Assembly: GCF_000275845.1 (NCBI RefSeq)
Contig: NW_006766890.1
Location: forward strand, 251,042 to 315,041
Length of the DNA stretch: 64,000 nt
Reading direction: 5' to 3'
DNA from: Dichomitus squalens LYAD-421 SS1
Taxonomy: Eukaryota > Basidiomycota > Agaricomycetes > Polyporales > Polyporaceae
Position 1 is the stretch's first letter, and each line of letters opens with the position of its first letter. A program made the position numbers and the translations under genes. The notes below the pieces were generated by a model that worked only from the letters and a program-made list of their open reading frames with translations, searched no databases and had not been told where the DNA came from. Shown here one piece after another: positions 33,496 through 46,530 of this stretch.

Positions 33496-33886
33496 AAAGC
33501 AGCGTCTGCTGTATCCCTGCTATCTTGTCGCTGCTTTCTTGTACCATACCATCTAGCCTCGACGCAATGTACTGCGCAATCGATGAATGCCGGCCGAGAA
33601 TAAGCAAAGCGCTTTCGGAGTTTATACGTGCAAACGCGCTCTCAGTCTTAGGCGTCCTTCCTGAAGGGTATTAGCCTCACGCAAGATGTCCCGTCGAGCA
33701 GTCGAAACCACAATGATCCTCGACCCGATGTTCGAATGTGTTTTCGAGTCTGGATTCACGTGTATTGATTCTGACACACTGCTTCGGAGCCTAAACTAAA
33801 GCGAGAAGAACAGATCGCAACGGAAATTGTCCATAAATGATGTCCCATCTGTTGCCGTACAAAAGCGCTATCCCAGTCCTGAGTCC
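33496..33886. other. Convergent 3' region
   Basis: 390 bp between the stop codons of DUT and the leftward repeat-tailed gene. It should contain both 3' untranslated regions. No other feature was seen. Confidence 0.4.
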
Positions 33887-35092
33887 TCAAACAACCATGC
33901 CCGGCTTCATCGCTACAAGCTGGACAGTAGCGGGGAATTTGGGCATGCGCGTGAGCCTGGGCCTGGGCGCACTGATAGCCAACGGCTGCCGCGTGACCGG
34001 GGTAACAAGCAGGATGGGAGGAAACGCGGGCATGCGCGTGAGGCGAGGCCTAGGCGGACCCACAACCGACGACCGCAGCGCGACAGGGATGGGAGAAGGG
34101 AACGCGGGCATGCGCGTGAGTCGAGGCCTAGGTGCACCCACAACCAACGGACGCAGCGCGACTGGGGTAATAGGCGAGATGGGAGCGGGCTCCGCAGACA
34201 CCGATGCTTGCCCCGGAAGAATGTCACGGCCGGGGCTCGGCTGACTGAGGACCGCGGACGGAGGGCAGACGTCGCCGTTCAGGTCGATCTCCTCGAATGT
34301 GCCCGAGTCGGGGGAAGAGGAAGGCGCGAGCCCGGAGCTGGCCCTGGCAGGGGAAAGCGGCGGGGGAACGTCGACGGTAGAGACGATGGATTGGACGTGC
34401 TCGACGAGGCAGTCTGTGCCCTCTGGGCTGGACTCTGAGGCCGAGGAGCCGGCGTTGGACGGACCCGCCGATGTCCCCTTAGGCGACTTGGAAGCCCAGA
34501 GAGCCAAAGGCACAGTGGGGATGTCGGTGGTAGCCTGTCGGTGGGCAAGCTCTTCGGCAGGTTCCACGCGCTGGACGAGGAAGTGCATGCGGGAGCGGCG
34601 ACGGAGGTGGCGAGGTTTGCCGTTGGTTTGGCCCAGATCATGATTGGAGTTCACAGCCGCGTCGGAGTCGGCCTCGTAGCCTTTCTCGACCTCCTCCTCA
34701 CTTGTCGAGGACGTGCTCGACGCCCATGACGGCTTGTAGTGTGCGGAACCGCGGTCGCGGAGCATGCCGGTTTCATGGCTGGAAACGGGGTCAGTTTGTG
34801 GTTGGCACGTCTGATTGAGCGGGACTTGCCTCTGCAACCGTAGGGAATCGCAAGCGTGAGCAGCATTGCTCTCTCCGTCTCCCATAACGGAGTCGCTGAG
34901 ATTCGAGTCGACCTCCCCGCCGGAGTCAACGCTGAAGTATTCCTCTTCGGAGGACAAAGTACCGAAGGAGGACAAGTCGACCCGTGCGGCGGAGCAAGTG
35001 CGCGACATAGCAGAGAAGAATCTGCTGGAGCCCTCCCTGCGAGAGATTGATGCGCCTATGATGGAGTCGCCGAGGTGGAAAGTGTTGGACAT
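33887..35092 (-). CDS. Uncharacterised disordered protein with C-terminal PRPRLTRMP repeats
   Basis: Unknown. A single open frame, from 35092 (MSNTFHLGDSIIGASISRRE; an in-frame Met at 35257 is less likely), encodes about 400 residues without introns. The N-terminal 130 residues are Ser- and acid-rich (GTLSSEEEYFSVDSGGEVD, STSSTSEEEVEKGYEADSD). A basic patch (KPRHLRRRSRMHFLVQRVEP) follows, then Pro/Ser-rich sequence. The last 90 residues are three near-repeats of 26-29 residues sharing VALR..VVG.PRPRLTRMP.FP. The stop, after MKPGMVV, is at 33887. No signal peptide or membrane segment was seen. Codon periodicity and the long clean frame support a real gene, but no family came to mind. Confidence 0.6.
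   Translation of the reverse strand: MSNTFHLGDSIIGASISRREGSSRFFSAMSRTCSAARVDLSSFGTLSSEEEYFSVDSGGEVDSNLSDSVMGDGESNAAHACDSLRLQRQVPLNQTCQPQTDPVSSHETGMLRDRGSAHYKPSWASSTSSTSEEEVEKGYEADSDAAVNSNHDLGQTNGKPRHLRRRSRMHFLVQRVEPAEELAHRQATTDIPTVPLALWASKSPKGTSAGPSNAGSSASESSPEGTDCLVEHVQSIVSTVDVPPPLSPARASSGLAPSSSPDSGTFEEIDLNGDVCPPSAVLSQPSPGRDILPGQASVSAEPAPISPITPVALRPLVVGAPRPRLTRMPAFPSPIPVALRSSVVGPPRPRLTRMPAFPPILLVTPVTRQPLAISAPRPRLTRMPKFPATVQLVAMKPGMVV
33930..34180 (-). repeat. Three tandem coding repeats (PRPRLTRMPxFP)
   Basis: Three units of about 78-90 bp encode variants of P-x-x-P-V-A-L-R-x-x-V-V-G-x-P-R-P-R-L-T-R-M-P-A-F-P. The DNA block GGGCATGCGCGTGAG recurs in each unit, so the repeat is visible at DNA level too. 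Confidence 0.8.
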
Positions 35093-35962
35093 CGCGAAAA
35101 TGTGGGTTGATGATGTTGTACGTTGGGGTGAAAGGCTTGTAATGTTTGTTCGGTAGATGGGCTGGGACTGGGGCTCCTTATAAGTGTTTTCGTAACCAGG
35201 GTTGCGATCGTATGGAGAAGAGGACTTAGCAAAGAATCTCGCGATTTCAGAGGTCATACATCGCCTACCTATACCATTGCAGTTATGTCCGACTCCTCAC
35301 GTCACACGCAACGTCGGTACAGTGCCTAAGAATTACTGCGTGGACCGGCGGGCGGAAGGAATACATAGTGGGTATTTGGATTGGGCGCTCAGCTCGAATA
35401 CCCGCGATAGCACCCTCGCGACGGAGAGAACCCATGAGACAGTCCCTGGCCGTCGATGGGGCCCAGTCCAAATATCCTAGCGCCGACTTAGGAGAGAAAG
35501 CGTGTGACCTACGTGGCGGTCCATATTTGAATGTATTTGTCTACTATAACCGCCGAATAGGCGGTTGAGCCACCTTTGGTTGTCGGGTGTGGCATCTCAA
35601 ACATGGCACCAGTCGGAGTTCTGGTAGATACAGTGCTCTTCTGGGAGTGCAGCAAGCGGGTGTCGTTGATTGCCCGTCGGATCGACCTCACGGTCGATCC
35701 GATGTGTTAATGACGACACGTAGAATCCCGTGTGTCTATCGACGACAAACCCAACTATCATATAACAAAGACCCTTACTGCTTGAGAGACGAGGACATGC
35801 GCGTATGGCAAGCAAACGACGTCAGTTTCGAATCTGCATCAAGGTCTCAATAATGTGCACTCGATAGGAATTCGACAGCAAAGTAGTACATGTGCGTTAT
35901 AGACCGTGCAAGTCATCATATCACATATGTACGAGCCATGTTACTGCTAAGTCCATCATCGC
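35093..35962. other. Intergenic stretch with one palindrome
   Basis: Contains the promoter of the leftward repeat-tailed gene and the 3' flank of the metalloprotease. A perfect 11-bp-arm palindrome lies at 35677-35702 (TCGGATCGACC, 4-bp loop, GGTCGATCCGA). No gene was supported. Confidence 0.5.
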
Positions 35963-37032
35963 TCAGACCGAGATACCGCGGTACGTGCGGAGCTGGCCAG
36001 AAGCACGGGTAGCCTGACCAGGAGTGAATTCCGTCATGCAGCTTTCACAAGGCAGTCGTCAGCTTCCCGGTAAGTACAAACTCATTCCATAGACGCGTAC
36101 CTGTCGTAGGAGTAGTCCATGTAGTTGTGGATCGGGTCGACGCCGGCAGACGAACAAGTATCACGGTTGGTAGGGCACCCAGAAGCGGCGGAAGCCTCAG
36201 CGGGGGTGTCAGAGACATGGTCGCCGGAGCCGCTGCAGCCACCCTGGAAGGTGTGGTAGAGACCAACCCAGTGACCTGCCTCATGAGTTAGAGTCTGTAC
36301 GCAAGCATATCTTGTCAGTCATCTCGGTCCTTCGGCAGAGGAGATAGCTGGATGTCGCGCACCTTGCCCTCGTTGTAATTGGTGGTGCTGCCTCCAGGAA
36401 GGGAAGAGAAGAGGATGACGACGCCGTCATCCTTGGGGTTCCCGCTGTAGTCCGAGGGGAAGGTCGAGTAGCCAAGTAGGCCCTCCCCGGAGCCAGAGAC
36501 GAAGCCGACAGTGTAGACATTGAGGTCTGCCTTGCCGCCCTGGCGGAGCTGCTTTTTCATAGTCGTCTGGAGCGACGAGTCGGGGCCAACCTCGTTGAAC
36601 CACTCTGAGTTGACGGTACGAGTCGTGTTCGCAAGCTTGAAGGTCAGGCCCAGGGACGAGTAATCCTCGTTGAGGACGTCGATCTGGTCACTAATCTGTG
36701 AAGCACTGTCACCGCCCTCGTGAGCACTCGTGCGAACGGTCTGCGGACAGAGAAGAGACTCACGGAATGTTGCCGCCGGAGGCGGTGGAGTCCTTGCTGA
36801 TGACATGCCAGTAGACTTTTACCGTCGGAGCAGCAGCGGCCTCGGCGGTCACTTTGGATGCGGACTTGGGGACGAAGTTCGCGAGGTAGTGCGCCTCGTT
36901 GGCAGCCAGCTTCTCATCAGAGATGGTGGTCCCGCACTTCCTCTCAGTGATGGCCCCACCACTCAACGCTGCGGGTGTGGCGATGACGGCCGACACAGAG
37001 ACGAAGAGAGCGAGAACAACGGACTTGAACAT
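35963..37032 (-). CDS. Secreted M43-type (pappalysin-like) zinc metalloprotease
   Basis: Fungal M43 proteases are extracellular zinc endopeptidases. Start 37032 gives [20 protein letters not shown], a clear signal peptide. A propeptide-like segment and the core [20 protein letters not shown] follow, then [40 protein letters not shown] and [16 protein letters not shown]. The zinc site is [20 protein letters not shown], giving HExxHxxGxxH, after a Lys-Asn-Glu-Gly run with YNEGK. Downstream, cysteines typical of the family occur in [15 protein letters not shown] and [18 protein letters not shown], which contains the Met-turn (NYMDYS). The C-terminus ends RTYRGISV at 35963. Introns near 36058-36103, 36294-36365 and 36701-36770 restore frame. 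Length is about 285 residues, usual for MEP1-type enzymes. Confidence 0.93.
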
Positions 37033-38432
37033 GGTGACCGAGAGTGTGCGGGCTCTGAAGCTGGCGCTGACGAACCTTGAGAGGACGGTGTCGTTGGAAG
37101 AGCACCGTTCAATGTACTATTGTTTTATACCTCGACGATGCTCAAGCCTCCGCGACGGTTTCCGAGAGCACAGCACCGCTCTCGCCACGTATCATTGGAG
37201 TTATCACGGCAACGACGCATGCAACGACGCAACCCAGGTGGAACTGATAACACGCAGCAGGTGGGTCGACGACGGCTGTGAAGGACAAGAGAGGCAATAT
37301 TCGAGCAGGAGCGAACCACACGATGGGGATCTCAGCGTTCAAAGGCAAGTTCACCATGTGGACCACAGTCAAGAACATACCGCCCAGGGCGGAAAGACTT
37401 CGATACAGCCGGAGTGAATAGTTTATCTTGAGCTCGGCATCGAGGAAGGCGGCAGATGGGGTTGCCAGTCCATGATGCCAAGAGCGAAAATGCCGGCGGT
37501 TGATCGCCCCCGCGTCATTTCTCAGCGCTAAGCAACGATGAGTGAATAGCGGGAAGGCGCACCTTCAAACATTACCCGTCCTCAACCATAGGTTGATCGC
37601 GGTGTGATTTGAAGGCCGTTACTCTTCTCGAACCTTTTTGCCACTGGTCTCGTGGGCCTTATCATCCAACCAAGAATGACCTCAAGAACGTCAACGCTGC
37701 TAAAGCACCCACTGCTGGTCTTCGCATGACAGCGGAGAAAGTAACTGGCCAGGCATGTGGGCGATGTGCCCAGAGTCAGGAACAATCTGGGTCATACGGA
37801 CAGCAGTGAACCATGTACACCCCATGTCAGTAAGTACTGTACTGACGTGGATCGACTGGGTTGCGTCAGCTTAGAGGTCGTGAAAATAAGGTCAACGCAT
37901 TCCCAACGCTATCGGTGGGGAGCTTGAGGGAGAGTATCAGAGCGAGCCCCAAGGGTCGCTGGTAGAGTATGCGAGTTATACTTGAAGACATTGATCTGCA
38001 TCGGAGAGATTGTTATGAGCTACTGTGATCATGAAAGATCCTCATACGACTCACCAGAGGCCTAATGATGTTACCCAGCCGATATCTGAGAGGAAGATAT
38101 AACGAGTGAACAGGGATAAGTACGACCGGCCAATACATTGTTGCATGCCGCCTCCACTCAAAAGTAGCATCCTCCAAGCAGCTGGATAGCAGCTATGAGC
38201 ACGGAATACATGGTTAGCAAGCGGAGGTCGCCTTTTTGTTGGATTCTACCTGCCAATAATTACGCATGAGCCCATCCCAGCGGGTGCGCATACTTGGTGC
38301 GAAGTGGCCTCCTGTAAATGAGCTCGTTCCGGAAGCCTCGTGGCACGATGCGGCACAGAAATCTGTCACACGACAGGTTCATCAACACTCAAAGCAGGAG
38401 ACCGCAGCGTAGACTTACCGACGCGTGCGCCT
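37033..38432. other. Intergenic, promoter of the M43 protease and unassigned sequence
   Basis: 1.4 kb. The left part should be the promoter and 5' leader of the leftward protease gene, and the far right is the GatC-like 3' flank. From about 37.5 to 38.3 kb open frames are short and I see no gene, repeat or RNA. Confidence 0.45.
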
Positions 38433-38921
38433 TCAACCCCGAGGCTTGTCTGTTTCGACAACATACAGGCCCTCCATGGTCCGTGACGCGTGCGCAAGTA
38501 AAGCACGTCCACTAACAGCATCTGCGTCCTCCGAAGCAGCGAACGCCTCGGCGTCCAGGCTAACGCCTTGCCCGGAAGCCCAAATCCTCCCGTCTGGTAC
38601 GGCGCCTTCCTCGACGACCTCGCCAACGTCCACGAGCTTGACCGCTTCGACCAGCTTAACTAGCTCCTCCATCTCCTGCGCCAGCTTCGTATGTTCTGAC
38701 GTGCCGTCGGCAGGAGGAATGAGTGCGGACAGTTCGTGGAGCCGCTTCAGCTCAGATGGGGAGACGGCCGGGCGCGGGTAAGATGATAAAAGTTCGTTAA
38801 CAGACCATGTCGGCTTCAATGGAATCCCAACTGAGTCGACCTCTACTAGAGTAGACTTTGACCGCGTCACAAACTGCCTAGAGGCCAGCGACGATATAAA
38901 GTGCCGAGAGAGAGAGATCAT
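38433..38921 (-). CDS. GatC-like subunit of mitochondrial Glu-tRNA(Gln) amidotransferase
   Basis: The GatCAB-type enzyme converts Glu-tRNA(Gln) to Gln-tRNA(Gln) in mitochondria, and GatC wraps around and stabilises the A subunit. Start 38921 gives MISLSRHFISSLASRQFVTR, a basic, Ser-rich mitochondrial targeting sequence. KPTWSVNELLSSYPRPAVSP, SELKRLHELSALIPP and a helix EHTKLAQEMEELVKLVEAVK follow. The end has the GatC-like GRALLAHASRTMEGLYVVET and stops at 38433 after DKPRG. It is a single exon of 162 residues. An in-frame upstream Met at 39071 would overlap the neighbouring promoter and adds no targeting sense. It is divergent from the mS34-like gene, another mitochondrial translation protein, 189 bp away. 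Confidence 0.82.
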   Translation of the reverse strand: MISLSRHFISSLASRQFVTRSKSTLVEVDSVGIPLKPTWSVNELLSSYPRPAVSPSELKRLHELSALIPPADGTSEHTKLAQEMEELVKLVEAVKLVDVGEVVEEGAVPDGRIWASGQGVSLDAEAFAASEDADAVSGRALLAHASRTMEGLYVVETDKPRG

Positions 38922-39110
38922 CGCGACAGCCTGAGCATGGGAGTTCGGGTGAAAGGATGCTAATTTTCCCAATCGGGAAACGCCAGTCTGTCCGCGTCCA
39001 CCACCACCGAAGCCCTTGCTCCACCAGACAGCGTCTCGCTCCCCGTGTTCCTTTCCCTTGACCCTACCCAAAAGCCTCGAGCGTTCCGCCTTTTGCGCTT
39101 GACTGCGCCC
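38922..39110. promoter_or_regulatory. Shared promoter of two mitochondrial translation genes
   Basis: Only 189 bp separates the divergent starts of the GatC-like and mS34-like genes, so the two probably share control elements. No specific binding site is identified. Confidence 0.6.
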
Positions 39111-39557
39111 ATGGCGACCCCAGTGCAGGTTGCACTACGCAAACTCCTTCCGTTACCCTCACAACTACCGCCTTCGCTGTCACCTCGTCCCGGAAACCTC
39201 TACGAAGTCCTTGCAAGGTTCCCCAAAGATGGCGTTGGTCAAAAGGTGCACCAGACGCGGTGGAGTGCTAAGGGCATTGCGGGAAGCTACTGGGAAATCA
39301 CGCGAACGAGCCTGAAGTGCGAAGGAAAGCACGGGAAAGCATGGGGTCATTTGGTGTGGAAAGGTAAGCTATAATTTGTCTGCACTGGAAACCCAGATTA
39401 CTGACTCTCCTTCTCCCCGCCCATAGGCAAGCGTATCAACGCACGCGACACGGAGATTCGTGGAGGACTGAAGTATAAATGGATGGTCGGCAAGTCGGAC
39501 CCTGGTCCTAGTTTCCAACCTCTTCCCAGAACATCGCCCTCGCCCCGGAAGTCATGA
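39111..39557 (+). CDS. Mitochondrial small-subunit ribosomal protein mS34-like
   Basis: Members of the MRP-S34 family belong to the mitochondrial ribosome small subunit. Start 39111 gives MATPVQVALRKLLPLPSQLP, a basic presumed targeting end. NLYEVLARFPKDGVGQKVHQ, RWSAKGIAGSYWEITRTSLK, GKHGKAWGHLVWKGKRINAR and DTEIRGGLKYKWMVG follow. The G-V-G-x-x-V, Y-W-x-I-T-R and H-G-K-x-W-G-x-x-x-W-x-G-K positions fit this family. One intron (about 39365-39425, GTAAGC...CATAG) interrupts the last motif. The stop TGA is at 39555-39557, giving about 128 residues. Confidence 0.85.
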
Positions 39558-40021
39558 CCTCGCTTGTCGCCATGTATCTGCCCTCTTTTTGTATGCTTCT
39601 TATAATTGACTCCCTGGCACAACTTCTTGTATGCACCGTCTGCTCGTAGTGGTCGCGTCTCGATATGCCGATCTGTGAAGGAGGGTCGTCTCTTGTCTCC
39701 TGATGTTGACAGCTCATTGTGAATCACCCTCTCGCTATCGCCATCGAAGTACTTGCTCCTGCATGGATATTCCTGAGGGATTGAGCGGAAGCTTTGCGGT
39801 AGACCGATTGATTTCGCACTCGGCGCACGTCGTCTGACACGTGAGAAACGCCGCCGAATGCGGCAACCGATCCGTGGTGGCTTGTCCCCTCCCGCCGTCA
39901 TTGCTTTACATACATCCTCCGGCCGTCCGGCATCTCTGGGTCGTCCCTCGTGTTTCAGTGCTTGGCCGCGATTGAAGAGGGCTGTATTCCTGCACGATCA
40001 CTGTTCATGCCCGCCGCCACC

Positions 40022-41746
40022 ATGGACGTCGACTCCCGCCAGCTCATTGACGCACAATTTGACCGGGCAGTCGAGATAGTCCAGAGTTTGCCCAAGACAG
40101 GTCCTATCCAGACTGGTTATGAGGAGAAGCTCGACATGTACAGGTTCGTTCGGTCCTTCAGTTACTGTATGGTTAAAGTCTGACGCAACTTGAAGCTTAT
40201 ACAAGCAAGGTATTCGCCTCAGCAGCCTCTCCTTCCTGCAGAACTCGTGTTTCTTACTAACCTATCCGCTCCGTGTCGCACAGCTACTGTTGGGAATGTT
40301 CAAGGTAACCGTCCAGCGGTCTGGGATATGCTAGGGAGGGCCAAATGGTGCGCACAGAGGCAGTCTTGCTCTGTACCAACATAATCACATGCTAACAGCC
40401 ACTAGGGATGCTTGGGCGAAGCATAAGGATCTCGACCCCTACGAAGCCAAATGGCTGTATGTCGATGCTTTGTTAAAGGTATGTGCATCCATAAACGTCA
40501 TTGCAAGCCGCGTCCCATCGCGCCGCGCTGCAGGTACTCAGGAAATACTCGGACAAAACGGTGGCGAGGGACTTAGTGCGGGAATTGGAGTCCTACGCCG
40601 GCGATCCCGCCAACCTCGTCATGAGCGGTAAGTCAGTATGTGTGTCCAAGAAGCTACTTATGTCCCAAACACGTGTTTATAGGGGTATCCGCTCGCTCTT
40701 CCGGGTCCAGCTCTTCGGGATCCTCAGCGGCAGGACCACTTCCATCATCCTCGCAACGCCCCGCTGAATACCTCCAGTCTCATGCGCACGGCATCCCGGT
40801 TCAGCCTGCGGAATTGGGCCAACCGCTGGAATCCGAGACAGAAGATGAGACATCAGACGAGGATGACGAGGCGATCGACACCGTTCCCGCAACTATCCCC
40901 ACTCCGCACGGACCTGCTAGCCAGCTCAATCGTCCTCAGTCATCTCTCTCATCACGACCCTATCGGACACCTATGGCCAGCACTATGCTCGTCCGTTCAC
41001 CACCGCCCGTGAACGTCCCAACGACCCAACCGCACCCAGGCTTCCAGACTCAGTCCGCTTTTGCTGAGTCTGCGGCCTCGGTACCCTCTTCTGTATATCC
41101 CACCACATCCGTGTCGTATCCCGAACAAGGCCGGCCGCCATCAAGAGAGTTGATCGGTCCCGCACATGGCTATCCCTCCCGTGCAGGTTTTCATCCACAA
41201 TCGCAGACTCCTTTCCGTCAATACGCGCTTCAAGCAGGCGGCCAGCAGCGGCCGGGTTCCGTTCCCATGCTCGAGCGCGCGGTTGAAAGCGTGCAGGCGC
41301 ATCTCGCCGCGATTACCGAGCGGCTAGAGACTCTGGAAGGGCTATTACATCACTCATCGTTGTCTCTCACCACATCGGGCGTGCGCTCTCCTGGGCACGC
41401 TGCAGGGCGTGGAAGCCCGTTTGGACATGGAGGGGACGTCGTACGTTGGGACATCGACGATATGGGGATGTGGTCGCTCGTCCTGCGCCCCACGGCGCGC
41501 GCCTTCAGGCTGTTCAGGCAACTCATGGCGTTCCTCGCGAACAGCGAGAACCGCTCGCCTACGTTCGTTGTGATTCGGAGATTGTTCCTCGACATCTCCT
41601 TTGTCCTGTGCATCCTTGCATTGTTCAAGGTTGGCTGGCACAAGAGCGGGGTGCGGAGGAAGGAGGTGTCTGCTGCGCTCCGTGGATTGTGGAGAGCGAT
41701 CGCGGGGCACCCAGCCCCGCGACACTTGATAGAGCGTGGGGTGTAG
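40022..41746 (+). CDS. Acyl-CoA-binding domain protein with C-terminal membrane anchor (ACBD5/Atg37-like)
   Basis: Proteins of this design bind long-chain acyl-CoA and sit in the peroxisomal membrane, where Atg37 also acts in pexophagy. ATG 40022 lies in a strong context (GCCGCCACCATGG) and gives MDVDSRQLIDAQFDRAVEIV; an in-frame ATG at 40007 is also possible. The ACB domain shows MYSLYKQATVGNVQGNRPAV, WDMLGRAKWDAWAKHKDLDP and YEAKWLYVDALLKVLRKYSD. A long Ser/Pro-rich linker with an acidic run (ESETEDETSDEDDEAIDT) follows, then a coiled coil (ERAVESVQAHLAAITERLET). The membrane segment near the end, LFLDISFVLCILALFKVGWH, is followed by a basic tail ending LIERGV at 41746. Five short introns between 40143 and 40683 restore frame. 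Confidence 0.9.
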
Positions 41747-42067
41747 TTTGGTTTGTTATGCTCATGTAATATCTTGTGCCGAAATGAAATGAACTGTCCC
41801 TTTGTGCGGTATGCGTAGGCTCATCAGTGCGCACCGCGGTCGGGCAGTCCGTAGCGACGCGAAGTTGCATCTAGAGGTTAAGGCTCGACTACAGTGTTCC
41901 CGCTCTTATCTTTCCAGAGTGTGGTGTTGTGAGGGTCTACGTTGGACAAAGTCTCCAGAGCGAAAAAGGAACCTGCGACTTGGACGCGTCGCGTGACACG
42001 TGACCGACATGTTACCGCGACCTCTTTCCCTCGCCTACCGCTCACCACCTCTCTGATCACCACCATC
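41747..42067. promoter_or_regulatory. Upstream region of the MYND gene
   Basis: About 320 bp holding the 3' end of the ACBD gene and the MYND-gene promoter. No feature stands out. Confidence 0.4.
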
Positions 42068-43516
42068 ATGCTCCCGACCGTCATTCACGACGTTTCCTTT
42101 GACCACTCACCTCGTCAAACGAAATTAAGTGCAAAAGATGCAAGAATTGAAGTCTACATTCTTCTAACACAAGAAATATGCTACGATCATCGTCGCCAGC
42201 CGTCCTATCGCGTGCTTTACGATAATGCCGAGAAGGCCTTCCAGAGCATTACGCCGCAGAAGTTGAAACGTGGTCTGGACTTGAAGCTGGGGCCGTTGGT
42301 TTTCGAGCTATGCTTAAGGTGAGCCCTCGCGCGTCTGAATATGGGGGAGTCGCATCTTCCTGTAGCGGGTGCTCACAACCTCCTGAACTGCGCACAGGAG
42401 CCTTGCTGAGGCGCTACCAAACGACATGGACTGCCCCGTAGGCGCCATGGATATTATCCAGTACCTCCGAGCCCTGGCCGGCATTCGTGAGCGGAACGGC
42501 CAGACCACCCACATCTACAGCACCAACCCCGTGCTCCAGTGCCGTGCATTGGCGGCACTGACATGGATCTCGTTCCGGCAATATCTCTGGTCTCCTCATC
42601 CTCAGTCCTTTGAGCTCGTCAGTTCTTGCGTCATCATCAAGCAGTGTTTGTCCTGTGGAGACCACCTCGCGCGGGCTGACTTTTTGCCCCCGATTTTCTT
42701 GCGGTTTGCCAGTTGGCTCTCTAGTGTGCATATACGCCACAGAAAGCTAGACGCACGCCGTATGAACGAGGAGTCCCGTGACGCACAGGACTTCTGGAAG
42801 GCGTACGATGTTCACTTGCAAAATCAATACGCGCGTGAGCAAAGGCGCCTTGCGAAAGTCGCGAAAGCCCCGAACCAATATCGTTGTGCCGCAGACGGTT
42901 GTGGGATCAACGCCATGAATAAAGGAGCGCTGCGAAGGTGTGGCGGTCGCTGTCCCCCGGAACAGAAGCCCCACTACTGTAGCGCAGAATGTCAGGAGAA
43001 GGTGGGCGTCACGATAGCCTTCTTGAGCCCATGCATTGACCGAGATCAAACCTAGTAGCACTGGTTCATACATCGTTCTGTGTGCAGGCGAGAAGACGAT
43101 GGTGCTATAATCCTGGATGACGGAGATCCAGCATGGGAAGACGTTGACACGTATCGTCCTAAACTTCGCGATCCCGATGCCCTACTCGACACGGGAGCCC
43201 TGTGGGCGACGCGGACGGGAGCAGAGATATTCATTGACATCCCCAATGCCAGCAAGTACCGTCAAGGGGAGATTTTTCGTGTCCGGACCAAGACCATGAG
43301 CCCGGCGTTCTTGAAATCCTACAGAGGATTATGGGAGACTCGATCTGTTCGCCTTCGGAAAAAGTTGCAGCGCGGTGAGCTGAATGGCTCTCAATGACAC
43401 ATATGTGACTGACATGATCATGCGCGATCTGAACAGCTCTGCTCCCTTGGCCAGACAATATCCATCTGGAGAATTCGCGCCATACCTGCGGCTTCATTCA
43501 TGCGGGTGCGCAATGA
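42068..43516 (+). CDS. MYND-type zinc finger protein
   Basis: MYND fingers bind proline-rich partners; no specific role can be given. Start 42068 gives MLPTVIHDVSFDHSPRQTKL. Exon 1 ends ELCLR and an intron (about 42320-42398) follows. Exon 2 has a helical middle (VGAMDIIQYLRALAGIRERN, HPQSFELVSSCVIIKQCLSC). The finger is YRCAADGCGINAMNKGALRR, CGGRCPPEQKPHYCSAECQEK, then, after an intron ending ACCTAGTAG (about 43057), HWFIHRSVC, which completes the CxxC...W..H...C pattern. The tail DDGAIILDDGDPAWEDVD continues to an intron near 43376 and a last exon ending AGAQ at 43516. The acceptor used here is chosen because it alone restores the final His and Cys. A broken copy of exon 1 lies 225 bp downstream. 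Confidence 0.8.
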
Positions 43517-43741
43517 CGCCAGATTGATTGGCATTGCTAACGTGCGTATCTATACGGACTAGGCACAATGTATCTAATTGGAATATATGAGTTTGTAGGT
43601 TCCTGGAGTATATGTAAGGGCATCAGAATCTCGATATATGTCAGACGCACCACTTGATATGGAGGCCGGTCTCAGCCACACATGCTATCATGGTGACTGC
43701 ACCTCCCGAAATCCCCGCCCGTTTTTCTCGTACGCATTGCT

Positions 43742-43962
43742 ATGCCCTCGCACACTGTGGTCCACGACGTTTCAATAGACGTTCCGCCCTACCACTGCCC
43801 CTTCTCTAGAGATTCATGACATCCTCACACTAGAGATATGCCATGATAATCGGAGTCAGCCCTCGTCCCGCTCGGTGCACACGAGTGCGGAGCGATTCCT
43901 TGAGCTTGAGCAACATCCAGGGTCAAGGAACGCGCCGTTAATGTTCGAGTCCTGTATTAGGT
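43742..43962 (+). pseudogene. Broken copy of MYND-gene exon 1
   Basis: ATG 43742 opens MPSHTVVHDVSIDVPPYHC, matching the MYND-gene start MLPTVIHDVSFDHSPRQ. After a one-frame shift near 43808 it continues LTLEICHDNRSQPS, SAERFLELEQHPGSRNAPLM and FESCIR, aligned with LLTQEICYDHRRQPS and PLVFELCLR of the intact gene. A GT donor follows, as in the parent exon. No second-exon match was seen downstream. It looks like a partial tandem duplication that decayed. Confidence 0.7.
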
Positions 43963-44404
43963 GATTGATCTGAATTTGCATGTCTGTGTAGACTGGGTGC
44001 GTCCAGCGCTCGATGTCAAGCTACTCTCCTGTCTCCCGTCACCTCTGGACCATGGTACGAGCGTAGAGAGACTGGATCGCGTAGGCTTCCTATTTTGTTT
44101 CCTCCTTGACCGGCTGCCATTATGAGGGATTTTATCGACCTAGTAGAAATCACGGTATGCGCACTGCCGCAGACGCTACTGATCCCATTGAGGATGTTGC
44201 TACGACGATCGTCTGCTTTCCTGCCGATAGAGTATATGACTCGCCATAGATGAAGAACCTGGACAATGCCGATTGCACAGCGGGAACACGATAGAAATAC
44301 ACTTCGAGTGGTTCTTGATTTCCTCCATGATACACGGTATACCTACTTGGACTTCGTTCTCTTATGCGCCGACACCTGAACATGTACACATTGTCCTTAG
44401 CCAT
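43963..44404. other. Intergenic, no gene recognised
   Basis: Follows the broken MYND copy and contains the 3' flank of the leftward SFA1 gene. Confidence 0.4.
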
Positions 44405-46530
<2,126 letters not shown>

